DNA of 64,000 nt from Nitrosovibrio sp. Nv4 (GCA_945860135.1 CAMAPK010000010.1:1-64000); one strand, 5' to 3'. Counted from the stretch's first letter, positions 38,838 to 49,584 are shown. Translations and numbers: made by a program. Notes: generated from the sequence alone by a model not told the origin.

Positions 38838-39260
38838 ATGAACTTCCAGCGTGGCAGGCCAAAAGAAGATCCGGAAATCAATCTGATTCCGATGATAGAC
38901 GTATTGCTGGTGATTCTGATTTTCCTGATGATCACCACCACTTACTCGAAATTTTCCGAACTGGAAATCAATCTGCCGCAAGCGACCGCGGACAAGCCCG
39001 CTGCACGCCCCAACACTATCGATGTTGCGGTCAGCGCCACCGGCAGCTATGTGATCAACCGTACGCCCATCAAGTACTCCAGCGCTGAAGGACTCAGTGA
39101 AGAATTGCGTGTCGCTGCAGGCGACCAGAGCGATCCCATAATCGTCATCAATGCCGACGCCAGTGCCACACATCAGTCGGTCATTGCAGTCATGGAGGCC
39201 GCGCGTCTGGCGGGGTACAATCGCATCACCTTCACGACCGAAACCCGGGGTGGCAAGTAA
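38838..39260 (+). CDS. exbD: ExbD/TolR family biopolymer transport protein
   Basis: INLIPMIDVLLVILIFLMITTTYSKFSELEINLPQA. Confidence 0.92.
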   Translation: MNFQRGRPKEDPEINLIPMIDVLLVILIFLMITTTYSKFSELEINLPQATADKPAARPNTIDVAVSATGSYVINRTPIKYSSAEGLSEELRVAAGDQSDPIIVINADASATHQSVIAVMEAARLAGYNRITFTTETRGGK

Positions 39261-39362
39261 CAAGCAAGTTTGTCGGCCAGGAGGTATTGTTGTGGGTACA
39301 TATAGTCAGTGCAGGCCGGGACTGTACCGGCCCGGATAATTCATAAATTGAGGAAATAATCC

Positions 39363-39542
39363 ATGGATGCAAAACTGCTCGACATTCTGGTATGCCCGCT
39401 GTGCAAAGGCCCATTGTTGTACAAAAGAGTCGAAAACGAGCTGATCTGCAAGGCTGACCGGCTGGCTTTCCTCATCAAGGATGGCATCCCGGTGATGCTG
39501 GAAGACGAGGCACGTAAACTGCCCGCCGAGGAAGAAGTCTAG
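39363..39542 (+). CDS. Trm112/YcaR family protein
   Basis: 59 aa [59 protein letters not shown] read directly; below the ORF-track cutoff. Confidence 0.92.
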   Translation: MDAKLLDILVCPLCKGPLLYKRVENELICKADRLAFLIKDGIPVMLEDEARKLPAEEEV

Positions 39543-39565
39543 TCACGCTCGGCGCCGCACAGAAA

Positions 39566-40516
39566 ATGTATCCAGCTACTGCTGCCATTCTCGGCGCACT
39601 CGTCGCCGACTCCGCTACGCTCGGCTTGCACTGGCTTTACGATCCCGCACGCATTGCAGAAATTGAAGAGAGGAAGGGATTGGTATTTCTGTCGCCTGAT
39701 GCAGCCGATTATGCCGACACCTCGGGTTACTTCGCACACGGCGGCAAGATGGCTGGAGAATCGACCGGTTACGGTGAAGTGTGCCTGCTGATGCTGCAGC
39801 ATCTGACGAAGCACGGTGAGTTCAAACGTGCCGAGTATCAGACCGAATACCGCGCATACTTTGGGCCGGGTGGCGCATTCGTCGGCTATGTCGATTCGCC
39901 CACTCGCTTGACGCTGCGCACGTTGTTGCCGCTGGAGCCGGCAACATTTCCGGCAGCATCCGGTGCCAATGACGACCAGTTTGCAGCACTGGCGGCGCTG
40001 CCGCCAGTGGTGGCGACTCACAGTGGAACGTTGGCAACGCTACTGGAGCGGGTCGAGGCGGTAGTGCGCATCACCAACAACAATGCGCTGGCGGTTGCTG
40101 CCGCGCAATGTTCTGCTGCGGTATTGTTCGAAGTGCTGCGCGGAACAGCAGTTGCGCCGGCATTGGCCAGCGCCTTGCCGTTTGCAGGCAACACCCTCAG
40201 GCCGTTACTGGAGCAGGCACTTGCCGTGCCAGCGCTGGATAGCGTTGCAGTTGCAGCGCGCTTCGGCAGGGCTTGCCATGTTGCCGAGGGTCTGCCGGTG
40301 GTTTTCCATATCGCGCAGCACGCGCCGGATTATCGCAGCGCAATTGAGGCCAACATTCGCGCTGCAGGAGATAGTTGCGGCCGCGCCATCATGCTCGGTG
40401 CCATCGTTGCGGCGCATATGGCGAGGCAGGGTGCCGCGGCGTCTCCCATCCCGCTACAATGGCTGGCGCGCTATCGTAAGCTGGCTGCCGCTGCTGATGC
40501 ATGTGCGGCGCTTTAA
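39566..40516 (+). CDS. ADP-ribosylglycohydrolase family protein, divergent
   Basis: MYPATAAILGALVADSATLGLHWLYDPARIAE...AAGDSCGRAIMLGAIVAA; family fold with altered metal motifs. Confidence 0.8.
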   Translation: MYPATAAILGALVADSATLGLHWLYDPARIAEIEERKGLVFLSPDAADYADTSGYFAHGGKMAGESTGYGEVCLLMLQHLTKHGEFKRAEYQTEYRAYFGPGGAFVGYVDSPTRLTLRTLLPLEPATFPAASGANDDQFAALAALPPVVATHSGTLATLLERVEAVVRITNNNALAVAAAQCSAAVLFEVLRGTAVAPALASALPFAGNTLRPLLEQALAVPALDSVAVAARFGRACHVAEGLPVVFHIAQHAPDYRSAIEANIRAAGDSCGRAIMLGAIVAAHMARQGAAASPIPLQWLARYRKLAAAADACAAL

Positions 40517-40743
40517 TCCGCATGTCCGTTTGCAAATCGCTGGCGTAATGTGAACATCATGCAAGGATTGCCGGAAGACTCCACAACGTCCAGATGCGGG
40601 CTGCGCTTACTCTTGAAATTCATTGCCCGGCAGCCATAGGGAAAGCTCGTGTCCCAGGTAATGAAGTAATGGTTGCATTCCGCACAACTGGGAGTCGGGT
40701 TGTCGCGTTCGGATTCCGGTATCGGTCCAGCGATTTTGTTCAT
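40513..40743 (-). CDS. small Cys-containing conserved hypothetical protein
   Basis: 76 aa SCAECNHYFITWDTSFPYGCRAMNFKSKRSPHLDVVESSGNPCMMF; possible metal-binding Cys4. Confidence 0.65.
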   Translation of the reverse strand: MNKIAGPIPESERDNPTPSCAECNHYFITWDTSFPYGCRAMNFKSKRSPHLDVVESSGNPCMMFTLRQRFANGHAD

Positions 40744-40754
40744 TTGCCTTTTCG

Positions 40755-41807
40755 TCAGTCAGCTTGCGGAAACAGTTCCACAGAACTGCTATGCCCGGCC
40801 CCCGTTACTGCACCCATCTCGACCAGTTTCTCGTAACTCCATACCTGATTGCGCCCATTTCTTTTGGCGTAATACAGTGCCTGATCGGCCTGTTCGATAA
40901 TGCTGGTCGGCAGTTCCTGGGAAAGAATTTCGACCACCCCAATGCTGACAGTGATTCGTCCCGCCTGTGGAAAAGAAAAATTTTCCACCATAGTGCGGAA
41001 TCTCTCCAGCACAGGCATGGCAAGCTTGATGTCGATACGTTTCAATACCACAATAAACTCCTCACCACCAAAGCGGAAGCATAAGTCGTCACTGCGGAAC
41101 GTTTTCTCTGCGAGTTGGGCAAACAGTAACAGCACCTCATCGCCATAGAGATGACCATGGTTATCGTTAATCAGCTTGAAATGGTCGATATCCATAATCG
41201 CGAGACAAGCCTTGAACTCCATATCGGAACCGCGGCGGGAGTCGCCATAGCAGGCGGCCATGAGTTCCATGATCTCGTTATCAAATTCCTTCCGATTGAG
41301 CAGACCGGTAAGTGTGTCGTGCTTATTGTCATGCAGCAATTGCATGTGATTGCAGTAAATCCGGATAAATGCGGTAGTGAGTTCGTGATGCGCGGGACTT
41401 GTATTGTGCGTGAACACAACCAGTATGCCGATTGTTTCCTGGCTGCTGCGAATGGGGTAAATGACGCGATGCCGACCAGTCGCATCTGCATCGCAGGCGA
41501 CATATGTTTGCAGATCTATCGCCCGCACTACCTCTGGATCCTGCTCGAGGGCGCGCATGACGTCCTCGCTCGGATCGAGAGCGGTCAATAAGCTAGCTGA
41601 TGTTCGTGCCAATGGTTTCAGAGAAAGGCCATCGCTGGTCATCTCTACTGCATATAGATGAATCTCATCCATCGCGGCCAATTCCAGAAGCGTATCGATC
41701 AGGCATTGTTCAAGGGCGCCCTGATCCCGCTTCTCTGTCAGCCTGATTACGGATTCCAGCAGATGTTGCCCGTCTATTTTCAGCGTACTGGCAATGGATT
41801 CGTTCAT
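40755..41807 (-). CDS. diguanylate cyclase with N-terminal GAF-like sensor
   Basis: DTLTGLLNRKEFDNE...DDLCFRFGGEEFIVVLKR (GGEEF). Confidence 0.9.
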   Translation of the reverse strand: MNESIASTLKIDGQHLLESVIRLTEKRDQGALEQCLIDTLLELAAMDEIHLYAVEMTSDGLSLKPLARTSASLLTALDPSEDVMRALEQDPEVVRAIDLQTYVACDADATGRHRVIYPIRSSQETIGILVVFTHNTSPAHHELTTAFIRIYCNHMQLLHDNKHDTLTGLLNRKEFDNEIMELMAACYGDSRRGSDMEFKACLAIMDIDHFKLINDNHGHLYGDEVLLLFAQLAEKTFRSDDLCFRFGGEEFIVVLKRIDIKLAMPVLERFRTMVENFSFPQAGRITVSIGVVEILSQELPTSIIEQADQALYYAKRNGRNQVWSYEKLVEMGAVTGAGHSSSVELFPQAD

Positions 41808-41911
41808 ATATGGAGTGGGTATGCGAGTGACAACCCTTCCGGGGCGGCATCCATGATATATTTGTTATCGGCCATATTGACCAAATCTTTACCCCGGTGG
41901 CATCAAATTAC

Positions 41912-42139
41912 TCATTTCTTTTTCATGTAAAATATGAATTCTCCGATTGCTTCCGACAAGGACAGCAGTTCATTCCCCGTTTGTTCGGCGAAGACCTGAA
42001 AATCAATGACTGCACCGGGATCGGTGGCGGCAATCTTCAGTACCTGCCCGGTAGTCATGTCTGCCAGGGATTTCTTGGTACGCAGGATCGGCAGCGGGCA
42101 AACCAGGCCACGCACGTCCAGTTCCTTGTCGAAATTCAT
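41912..42139 (-). CDS. tusA: sulfurtransferase TusA family protein
   Basis: MNFDKELDVRGLVCPLPILRTKKSLADMTTGQVLKIAATDPGAVIDFQ. Confidence 0.93.
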   Translation of the reverse strand: MNFDKELDVRGLVCPLPILRTKKSLADMTTGQVLKIAATDPGAVIDFQVFAEQTGNELLSLSEAIGEFIFYMKKK

Positions 42140-42281
42140 GTTTTTTCTCCCAGCTTGTTAAATAACAACGTTCCATAATAATCAATTGATTATGGAAATA
42201 CCATCTGCACGATCCCGGTAAATATGAAAGCGTAATGTTAAAGATGAGTTAGCATAACGCATCTTTAACAGTTCGATCATC

Positions 42282-43520
42282 ATGCCAGTCAATATTACTC
42301 CGCCCCTAGCCGAACAATTGCTGTCAATAAAAGGCGTGTCGCTCGGTATTGCCGCAGCGGGAATCAAGAAATCCAATCGCAAGGATTTGCTGGTGATTGC
42401 GCTGGATGAGGGTGCGCAGGTTGCTGGCGTGTTTACGCAAAACCGCTTCTGTGCTGCACCGGTGATCGTGGCGCAAGAGCATCTCTCCCATTCCGCTTTC
42501 GAATCCTCAATCCGCGCACTGGTGATCAATACCGGCAACGCCAATGCCGGCACCGGCGAACAAGGGATTGCCTGCGCCCGCACTGCCTGCTCCGAACTGG
42601 CCGCAATGCTGGGTTGTGATGCGCGGCAGGTGTTGCCGTTCTCTACCGGTGTCATCATGGAGCCACTGCCGCTGGAGAAGATTGTTGCAGGCTTGCCCAT
42701 CGCGCTGGCCAATCTCAAACCGGACAACTGGTTTGCTGCAGCCGAAGCGATCATGACCACCGATATTGTGCCCAAGGCGGTATCGAAGCAGATTTCACTC
42801 AATGGCACCACCGTGACCATTACCGGGATTGCCAAAGGTTCCGGAATGATACATCCCAACATGGCGACCATGTTGGGCTATGTGGCGACCGATGCGGTTG
42901 TGAGTCTGCCGCTGTTACAGCAGATGGTGCGGCATGCGGCGGACCACTCGTTCAATCGCATTACGGTGGACGGGGATACTTCGACCAATGACGCTTTCAT
43001 CCTGATTGCAACTGGCCGCGCCGGCCATGTGGAAATAGCAGACAAGGGCAGCGCCGAATTCAGCGCATTGCAGCAGGCGCTGACGGACGTGGCGGTGCAG
43101 CTTGCGCAAGCTATCGTGCGTGATGGTGAAGGTGCCACCAAGTTCATCACCGTGCAGGTTGAAGGTGGGAAAACCCAGAATGAATGCGCCAAGGTTGCAT
43201 ACGCCATTGCCCACTCGCCGCTGGTAAAAACCGCTTTCTTCGCCTCCGACCCTAATCTGGGACGGATACTTGCAGCCATCGGTTACGCGGGTATCAATGA
43301 TCTCGATGTAAGCAAGCTGCAACTCTATCTCGATGACGTGCTGGTTGCGGAAAATGGTGGCAGGGCACAGAGCTACCTGGAGCAGAATGGCCAGCGGGTG
43401 ATGCAGCAGGCTGAAATTACCGTACGGGTTGTGCTCAATCGGGGATCTGCATCAACGACGGTATGGACCTGCGACTTTTCCTATGATTATGTAAAGATCA
43501 ATGCGAGCTATCGCAGTTGA
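42282..43520 (+). CDS. argJ: bifunctional glutamate N-acetyltransferase / amino-acid acetyltransferase
   Basis: [20 protein letters not shown] autoprocessing motif; [17 protein letters not shown]. Confidence 0.95.
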   Translation: MPVNITPPLAEQLLSIKGVSLGIAAAGIKKSNRKDLLVIALDEGAQVAGVFTQNRFCAAPVIVAQEHLSHSAFESSIRALVINTGNANAGTGEQGIACARTACSELAAMLGCDARQVLPFSTGVIMEPLPLEKIVAGLPIALANLKPDNWFAAAEAIMTTDIVPKAVSKQISLNGTTVTITGIAKGSGMIHPNMATMLGYVATDAVVSLPLLQQMVRHAADHSFNRITVDGDTSTNDAFILIATGRAGHVEIADKGSAEFSALQQALTDVAVQLAQAIVRDGEGATKFITVQVEGGKTQNECAKVAYAIAHSPLVKTAFFASDPNLGRILAAIGYAGINDLDVSKLQLYLDDVLVAENGGRAQSYLEQNGQRVMQQAEITVRVVLNRGSASTTVWTCDFSYDYVKINASYRS

Positions 43521-44407
43521 TGTCTTGTATGAGCGATTTTGACAAACTGTGCAGCCGTGCCGATCAACTGCTTTCTCGTTTGGAGAGACTGTTGCCGATC
43601 GAACAGCCTGCCATTGACTGGAGTGCCGCAATTGCCTTTCGCTGGCGCAAGCGCGGTGGCACCGGATTCATGCAACCGGTCACGCATCCCCATCGTATTG
43701 CGCTCGCGGCATTGCATGGCATCGACGCACAGAAAAAACTTATAGACCGCAACACCCGCCAGTTCGTGCAAGGCTACCCAGCCAACAACGTGCTGCTTAC
43801 CGGTGCGCGCGGCACCGGCAAGTCATCGCTGGTGAAAGCGGTACTGAACAAATATGCCGGCAAGGGATTGCGTCTGATTGAAGTGGAAAAACATGATCTC
43901 ACTGATTTGCACGATATCGTCGAACAGATATGCCGGCGGCCGGAACGCTTTATTTTATATTGCGATGATTTGTCGTTTGAAGCTGATGAGCCTGGCTATA
44001 AGGCACTGAAAGTGGTGCTGGATGGTTCCATCGCCACGGCTTCGGAGAATGTTCTGGTCTATGCCACTTCCAATCGCCGCCACCTGATGCCGGAGTTCAT
44101 GCAGGACAATCTCGATACCAAGCATATTGGTGCAGAAATTCATCCGAGCGAATCGGTCGAGGAGAAAATTTCCTTGTCGGAGCGTTTTGGTTTGTGGGTG
44201 TCGTTCTATCCCTTCGATCAGGATCAATACCTGGATATCGTCAGCCACTGGCTGGCCTATTTCGGCATCGGGGAAATGCTTCCCCCGGTACGCGCAGCCG
44301 CACTGCAATGGGCGCTGGGGCGCGGCTCCCGCAGTGGGCGGGTAGCCTGGCAGTTCGCGCGTGACTGGGCGGGAAAACACGAGACAGGAATTGGCGTAAA
44401 CAAGTGA
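43520..44407 (+). CDS. DUF815 family AAA+ ATPase
   Basis: NNVLLTGARGTGKSSLVKAVLNKYA; RFILYCDDLSFEADEPGYKALKVVLDGSI; TGATG-type overlap with argJ stop. Confidence 0.92.
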   Translation: MSCMSDFDKLCSRADQLLSRLERLLPIEQPAIDWSAAIAFRWRKRGGTGFMQPVTHPHRIALAALHGIDAQKKLIDRNTRQFVQGYPANNVLLTGARGTGKSSLVKAVLNKYAGKGLRLIEVEKHDLTDLHDIVEQICRRPERFILYCDDLSFEADEPGYKALKVVLDGSIATASENVLVYATSNRRHLMPEFMQDNLDTKHIGAEIHPSESVEEKISLSERFGLWVSFYPFDQDQYLDIVSHWLAYFGIGEMLPPVRAAALQWALGRGSRSGRVAWQFARDWAGKHETGIGVNK

Positions 44408-44479
44408 GAAGTTATTTGTAGCGCCGTTGCAAAATCCAGCCCTGCAATTCCAGCCAACCATCCTTTCGCTCATCCCATC

Positions 44480-45460
44480 ATGGCTCATTCTTCTCCAGTT
44501 ATTGACGTCGCTGCCGCGGTCATCATCCGGCCTGATGGCAGTTTCCTGCTTGCGCGCAGACCTGAAGGCAAACCTTACGCAGGCTACTGGGAGTTTCCCG
44601 GCGGCAAGGTGGAGTCCAATGAGTCTGTGCCGCATGCTCTCAGGCGTGAATTGCTGGAAGAACTGGGGATACAGGTCGAACATGCCTACCCCTGGATCAC
44701 CCGCGTTTTTACCTATGCCCATGCCAGCGTGCGCCTGTGTTTTTACCGGGTAGTGCAATGGCATGGCGAGCCGCATCCACATGAGCAGCAGGAATTGTCC
44801 TGGCAGTCCATCGAGCATGTCGTGGTGGAACCGATGCTGCCGGCCAATGCGCCGGTATTGCGAGCACTTGGCCTGCCGCCGGTCTATGCCATCACCAATG
44901 CCGCGGAATTGGGTGTGCAACTCTCACTGGAGCGGATGGAGCGTGCGTTGCAGCAGGGCTTGCGCCTGGTGCAGGTGCGCGAGAAAGGAATGACACGCGA
45001 TGAATTGCGGGCATTTGCAGGTGCAGTGGTTGCGCTGGCCCATCAGCATGGCGCGCGAGTATTGGTGAATGGCGATGTCAGGCTGTCGCGCGAAATCGGT
45101 GCGGATGGGGTGCATTTCCCATCAGCACAGTTGATGGATCTCCCCAATCGTCCTGACATCGGTTGGTGCGGCGCGTCCTGTCACAATGCCGAAGAACTCT
45201 TTCGCGCCACGCAACTGGCGATGGATTTTGTGGTATTGGGGCCGGTGTTGCCGACATTGAGTCATCCGCTGACCCCGGCGCTGGGCTGGCGAAAATTTGC
45301 CATGCTCATCCGCGATTATCCGCTGCCGGTCTATGCCTTGGGCGGTTTGCGCCGGGAGGACCTGATCACGGCTTGGGAACATGGAGGGCATGGCATTGCC
45401 ATGATGCGGAGCATGGCAGGGAGTGATTTCGACGGGATTGATGCCATACCTGCTGAGTGA
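44480..45460 (+). CDS. mutT: Nudix (MutT) hydrolase fused to thiamine phosphate synthase-like domain
   Basis: Nudix box GGKVESNESVPHALRRELLEELGI; C-terminal TenI/ThiE barrel LVQVREKGMTRDELRAFA...GADGVHFPSAQL. Confidence 0.92.
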   Translation: MAHSSPVIDVAAAVIIRPDGSFLLARRPEGKPYAGYWEFPGGKVESNESVPHALRRELLEELGIQVEHAYPWITRVFTYAHASVRLCFYRVVQWHGEPHPHEQQELSWQSIEHVVVEPMLPANAPVLRALGLPPVYAITNAAELGVQLSLERMERALQQGLRLVQVREKGMTRDELRAFAGAVVALAHQHGARVLVNGDVRLSREIGADGVHFPSAQLMDLPNRPDIGWCGASCHNAEELFRATQLAMDFVVLGPVLPTLSHPLTPALGWRKFAMLIRDYPLPVYALGGLRREDLITAWEHGGHGIAMMRSMAGSDFDGIDAIPAE

Positions 45461-45502
45461 AACTGAAACAGTGCTTGGATAGAGTAGCCGGTGGAGGGTC
45501 CG

Positions 45503-45688
45503 TTACTCTTTGTCCTTTATTTCCCAGTCTTCCTGTTTCTCTGTTTCCGGGATGCGATAGGATTCCGTAGCCCATTGTCCCAAGTCGATCATCTTGCAGC
45601 GCTCGGAACAGAATGGGCGATACCGATTGGCAGAATCCCACACGATGACTCTGCCACATTGAGGGCAGTTGACAATGGGTTGTTTCAT
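45503..45688 (-). CDS. yacG: DNA gyrase inhibitor YacG
   Basis: [42 protein letters not shown]. Confidence 0.95.
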   Translation of the reverse strand: MKQPIVNCPQCGRVIVWDSANRYRPFCSERCKMIDLGQWATESYRIPETEKQEDWEIKDKE

Positions 45689-45753
45689 GAAAAACTGACG
45701 TGGCGCATCAGGATAAATGGTTGAACAACCGTGGATGCAAAGCAGCTTGTCGC

Positions 45754-46515
45754 TTACAGATTACAGAAAGTCAGCTCGAATTCCACATCGCTTTCATATA
45801 CCTTGGTTTTCTGTTTTGAGCCGGAGATGACAAAACGGATGTTGAGGGCATACTTGTTGGCGCTGATTTCCGGGACACAGGGTAGGTTCTCATCCAGTTT
45901 CAGGCACAGCATATGCGCTGCGCGTCCCACTCCCATTTCCGTTTGCTGGAACGTGCCATTAGCGGCGGTGTGGTGGAAAGTTTTGCCGTTATTGCGCAAT
46001 AGATGCAACACAATGCTGAAGCCATCCCGGATCGGCAGCATCGGCGTAAGCCATTCGTTGATATCCTTGCGGCGTAGCGCAGGGTCCAGATGTAGCCAGT
46101 AGTGGTAAGAAGGCAGATCAAATTCACATGCGCCGCCGGGTATGCCAACGCGTTGTTTGATACCCATCAGCCACTCATTCTCGCGCAAGTGCTCGCCAAT
46201 CTTTCCGGTCATATCCAGTATGCTGCGAGAGGCGGTCTGGATATTGTTCAGTACCTGATCCAGCGCTTCTTCGGAAACGCCGGGATTGCTGCGCAAGGAT
46301 TCCAGGGCTTGTTTCTGCCGCTCCAGTTCTTGCAGCAGATCTGATTTCATATCGGCGCGGCTGGCCACATCGAGAATTTCAAACAAGGTAACCAGCGCCG
46401 AGTGGTGCTCGACAGCATCATTCTTGGCTGCAAAGAAGATTATCTTGTCAAACAAATCCTCCAGTCGCAGCAGAGTGCGAATGCGCTCGTTGAGAGGATG
46501 TTCGTAGCAAATCAC
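45754..46515 (-). CDS. zapD: cell division protein ZapD
   Basis: [28 protein letters not shown]; next to yacG/coaE. Confidence 0.95.
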   Translation of the reverse strand: MICYEHPLNERIRTLLRLEDLFDKIIFFAAKNDAVEHHSALVTLFEILDVASRADMKSDLLQELERQKQALESLRSNPGVSEEALDQVLNNIQTASRSILDMTGKIGEHLRENEWLMGIKQRVGIPGGACEFDLPSYHYWLHLDPALRRKDINEWLTPMLPIRDGFSIVLHLLRNNGKTFHHTAANGTFQQTEMGVGRAAHMLCLKLDENLPCVPEISANKYALNIRFVISGSKQKTKVYESDVEFELTFCNL

Positions 46516-46623
46516 GATGGCATAGCCCTGAGGTTGGGGCGGAATGTGTTGAATTTTGCCCTATGAAACAGAATTTTACAAATTAAAATTAATCCCCAAT
46601 CAGGGATGCTGCCGCAGATGGGT

Positions 46624-47229
46624 TTAACCCTCGTCTGCCAGGGCAAGGTATTTCTGGTGCAAAGCCTCCACCTGCTGCTGCAGATGTGCCAGGTTGCTGT
46701 CATTAGCGATGACATCATCTGCCTGTTGCAGGCGCTGCTGACGTGTAATCTGCGTCGCCATAATGGCACGGATTTCGTGTGCACTCAGTCCGCTACGCGC
46801 CATTGCACGGACAATCTGCTTCTGTTCATCGCAATCCACCACCAGGATACGCCGCACCATTTCACGGTAATCACCAGTTTCGAGCAGCAGCGGCACGACC
46901 ATTATCACATAAGGAGAAGAAGCCAGTGCGGCGTTGCGGGCCGCTTCCATGTGGATAAGAGGGTGGAGGATTGCTTCCAGCTTTTGCCGCGAGGCGCTGT
47001 CGGAAAATACCAGGCTGCGCATTTTTTCCCGGTTCAATGCCCCTTCCACAGTGATGAAATCTTCACCAAAATTCTGCCGTATCGCACCAATGGCCGCGCC
47101 GTGTGACTGGGTAAGTTCATGTGCGATCTCATCCGTATCAATGACGCAGGCGCCCATAGCGGCAAAGAGCTTGGCAGCGCTGCTTTTGCCGCTGCCAATT
47201 CCCCCGGTTAGACCGATTACCAGCGGCAT
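46624..47229 (-). CDS. coaE: dephospho-CoA kinase
   Basis: MPLVIGLTGGIGSGKSSAAKLFAAMGACVIDTDEIAHELT. Confidence 0.96.
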   Translation of the reverse strand: MPLVIGLTGGIGSGKSSAAKLFAAMGACVIDTDEIAHELTQSHGAAIGAIRQNFGEDFITVEGALNREKMRSLVFSDSASRQKLEAILHPLIHMEAARNAALASSPYVIMVVPLLLETGDYREMVRRILVVDCDEQKQIVRAMARSGLSAHEIRAIMATQITRQQRLQQADDVIANDSNLAHLQQQVEALHQKYLALADEG

Positions 47230-47232
47230 GAG

Positions 47233-48093
47233 CTAGAGCAAACCAAGATAGGCACGATTGATCTGATTTCCCCAGAACAAAGCAATGAGGCCGCCGCCCA
47301 CCAGGTAAGGTCCGAATGGAATGGGAACCTCGCGTTTGTGTTTTGCCGCAACTACCAGACCGATGCCGACTACCGCGCCCACCAGGGAAGACAGCAGAAT
47401 TACCAGCGGCAGCATTTGCCATCCAAACCATGCGCCGATCGCGGCAAGCAGCTTGAAATCGCCATAGCCCATGCCTTCCTTGCCGGTGGCGAGCTTGAAG
47501 CCCCAGTAAATTGACCAGAGAGCAAGATAACCGGCAACTGCGCCGATGATTGCAGACTGGATGTCGGTAAAACCGCCGCTCAGGTTGACCAGCAACCCTC
47601 CCCACAGCAGAGGCAACGTGATGTCATCGGGGAGCAACTGAGTATCCAGGTCAATGAATGCCAGCGTAATCATTGCCCAGGCGAAAGCCAGTGCGGCGAA
47701 AGCGACCAGGCCGTAGCCGAAATGCCAGGCAATGAAACCGCTGATGATGCCGGTCAACGCCTCGATTATGGGGTAGCGCGGAGAAATGGCTGCGCGGCAT
47801 TGTGAGCAGCGGCCTCTTAACATCAGGTAACTTGCGATTGGAATATTTTCCAGTGCACTTATTTTATGTCCGCAATGGGGGCAGGTGGAACGGGGGGTGG
47901 CGAGGTTGAAGGAGGGGGCTGTTTCGATAGTCTTGCCGTGAAGTTCGGCGCTTTGTTGCTGCCACTTCTGTTCCAGCATGCGCGGCAGGCGGTGTATGAC
48001 TACGTTCAGAAAGCTGCCCACCAGCAGACCGATGGTGGCGCACAGAGAGATGAAAAAAGCCGGTGTAGTTTGCAGCAACTGGATGAATGACAT
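47233..48093 (-). CDS. pilD: type IV prepilin peptidase
   Basis: GSFLNVVIHRLPRML; CPHCGHKI...RGRCSQCRAAISPRYPIIEALTG; GMGYGDFKLLAAIGAW. Confidence 0.95.
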   Translation of the reverse strand: MSFIQLLQTTPAFFISLCATIGLLVGSFLNVVIHRLPRMLEQKWQQQSAELHGKTIETAPSFNLATPRSTCPHCGHKISALENIPIASYLMLRGRCSQCRAAISPRYPIIEALTGIISGFIAWHFGYGLVAFAALAFAWAMITLAFIDLDTQLLPDDITLPLLWGGLLVNLSGGFTDIQSAIIGAVAGYLALWSIYWGFKLATGKEGMGYGDFKLLAAIGAWFGWQMLPLVILLSSLVGAVVGIGLVVAAKHKREVPIPFGPYLVGGGLIALFWGNQINRAYLGLL

Positions 48094-48191
48094 GGAGGCC
48101 CTGGAATCGGTAATCGCTGTTCTGTTCTGGATACGGTTGCGCCCCCGAGTGCAGGGAGAGCAGTCCTGCCTTGGTTTCTTGATGTCCGGAT

Positions 48192-49415
48192 TTAACCGAC
48201 GATCTGTCCCATTTTAAAGATCGGCAGATACATGGCAATCACCAGGCCGCCGATGAGAGTTCCCAGTACCACCATGATGACTGGCTCCATCAGGCTGGAA
48301 AGTGCGGCTACGGCATCATCCACTTCCGCTTCCAAAAAATCGGCTACCTTGCTCAGCATGGAGTCCAGCGCACCGGACTCTTCGCCTATCGCCACCATCT
48401 GTAGCACCATGCTGGGAAAGACATGGGTGTTTGTCATGGAGTCAGTCAAGCTGTTGCCGGTGCTGACTTCTATCTGAATTTTTTTGGTGGCCTCGAAATA
48501 AATATAATTGCCGGCTGCACCTGCGACTGAATCCAGTGCTTCCACCAGCGGCACCCCCGCCGCAAACATGGTGGAAAGGGTGCGCGTCCAGCGCGCGATG
48601 ACAGCCTTGCGGATGACGTCGCCAATAACCGGCAGCTTCAGCACCAAGCGATCCATGACCCGTTGCATGGCTACGGAACGTTTCCACGCATAGAAAAAAA
48701 TGTAGATGCTGCCGCCAACCGCACCAAAAATTGCCCACCAGTAAGCCACGAAAAAGTCAGAAATCGCCATGACCACCAGCGTCGGAGTGGGCAGAGTGGC
48801 GCCGAACCCGGCGAATAATTCCTTGAACGCAGGAATCACGAAAAGCATGATGATTGCAGTGACGACAAATGCCACCACGATAATCGAGATGGGGTAGAAC
48901 AGCGCAGATTTGATCTTGTTCTTGATTGCCTGAATTTTTTCCTTGTAGGTGGCCAGGCGATCCAGCAGGCTGTCAAGAATGCCGGCAGCTTCACCCGCAT
49001 CCACCAGATTGCAGTACAGAGCGTCAAAATGCAGCGGATATTTGCGGAAAGCGTTCGCCAGGCTGCTGCCGGTTTCCACGTCGATTTTGATGTTCATCAG
49101 CAGTCGGCTCATCGCCCGATTGCTATGGCCCTTGCCGACGATATCGAATGCCTGTAACAGGGGGACGCCAGATTTCATCATGGTGGCGAGCTGGCGCGTG
49201 AACAACGTGATGTCCTTGTCAGTGATGCTGCCGCTGGTGCGAATTTTGCGGACCTTTGTGGCGTTGATACCTTGACGCCGCAGCATGGAGGTAACAACTA
49301 CGGTACCGGCAGCGCGCATTTCGCCCTTCATCAACTTGCCAGATCTGTCCTTGCCCTCCCAGGCATAACTGATCTCCTTGACTCTTTTGTCTGCACCTGT
49401 GGTTACAGCCGCCAT
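48192..49415 (-). CDS. pilC: type IV pilus assembly inner-membrane protein PilC
   Basis: TRQLATMMKSGVPLLQAFDIVGKGHSN...EPVIMVVLGTLIGGLVIAMYLPIF. Confidence 0.95.
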   Translation of the reverse strand: MAAVTTGADKRVKEISYAWEGKDRSGKLMKGEMRAAGTVVVTSMLRRQGINATKVRKIRTSGSITDKDITLFTRQLATMMKSGVPLLQAFDIVGKGHSNRAMSRLLMNIKIDVETGSSLANAFRKYPLHFDALYCNLVDAGEAAGILDSLLDRLATYKEKIQAIKNKIKSALFYPISIIVVAFVVTAIIMLFVIPAFKELFAGFGATLPTPTLVVMAISDFFVAYWWAIFGAVGGSIYIFFYAWKRSVAMQRVMDRLVLKLPVIGDVIRKAVIARWTRTLSTMFAAGVPLVEALDSVAGAAGNYIYFEATKKIQIEVSTGNSLTDSMTNTHVFPSMVLQMVAIGEESGALDSMLSKVADFLEAEVDDAVAALSSLMEPVIMVVLGTLIGGLVIAMYLPIFKMGQIVG

Positions 49416-49584
49416 AATGACTCCTCGATTACCTGGGACGGTTGTCCTTTAAGGAACCTTTGAAACGATAAAGCGCATTGCCGGCAGAACCGACTCATGC
49501 TCATCAATATAGTAACGGCATTACTGCTGAATTGATTAGGGGTATCCCGGAATTAATTTGCAATAGTGTACCAAGCCGTGCCTG

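Noticed and set aside
43955-44920. 321-aa minus-strand ORF
   Set aside because: Antisense to the DUF815 ATPase and Nudix/ThiE genes, both strongly supported.
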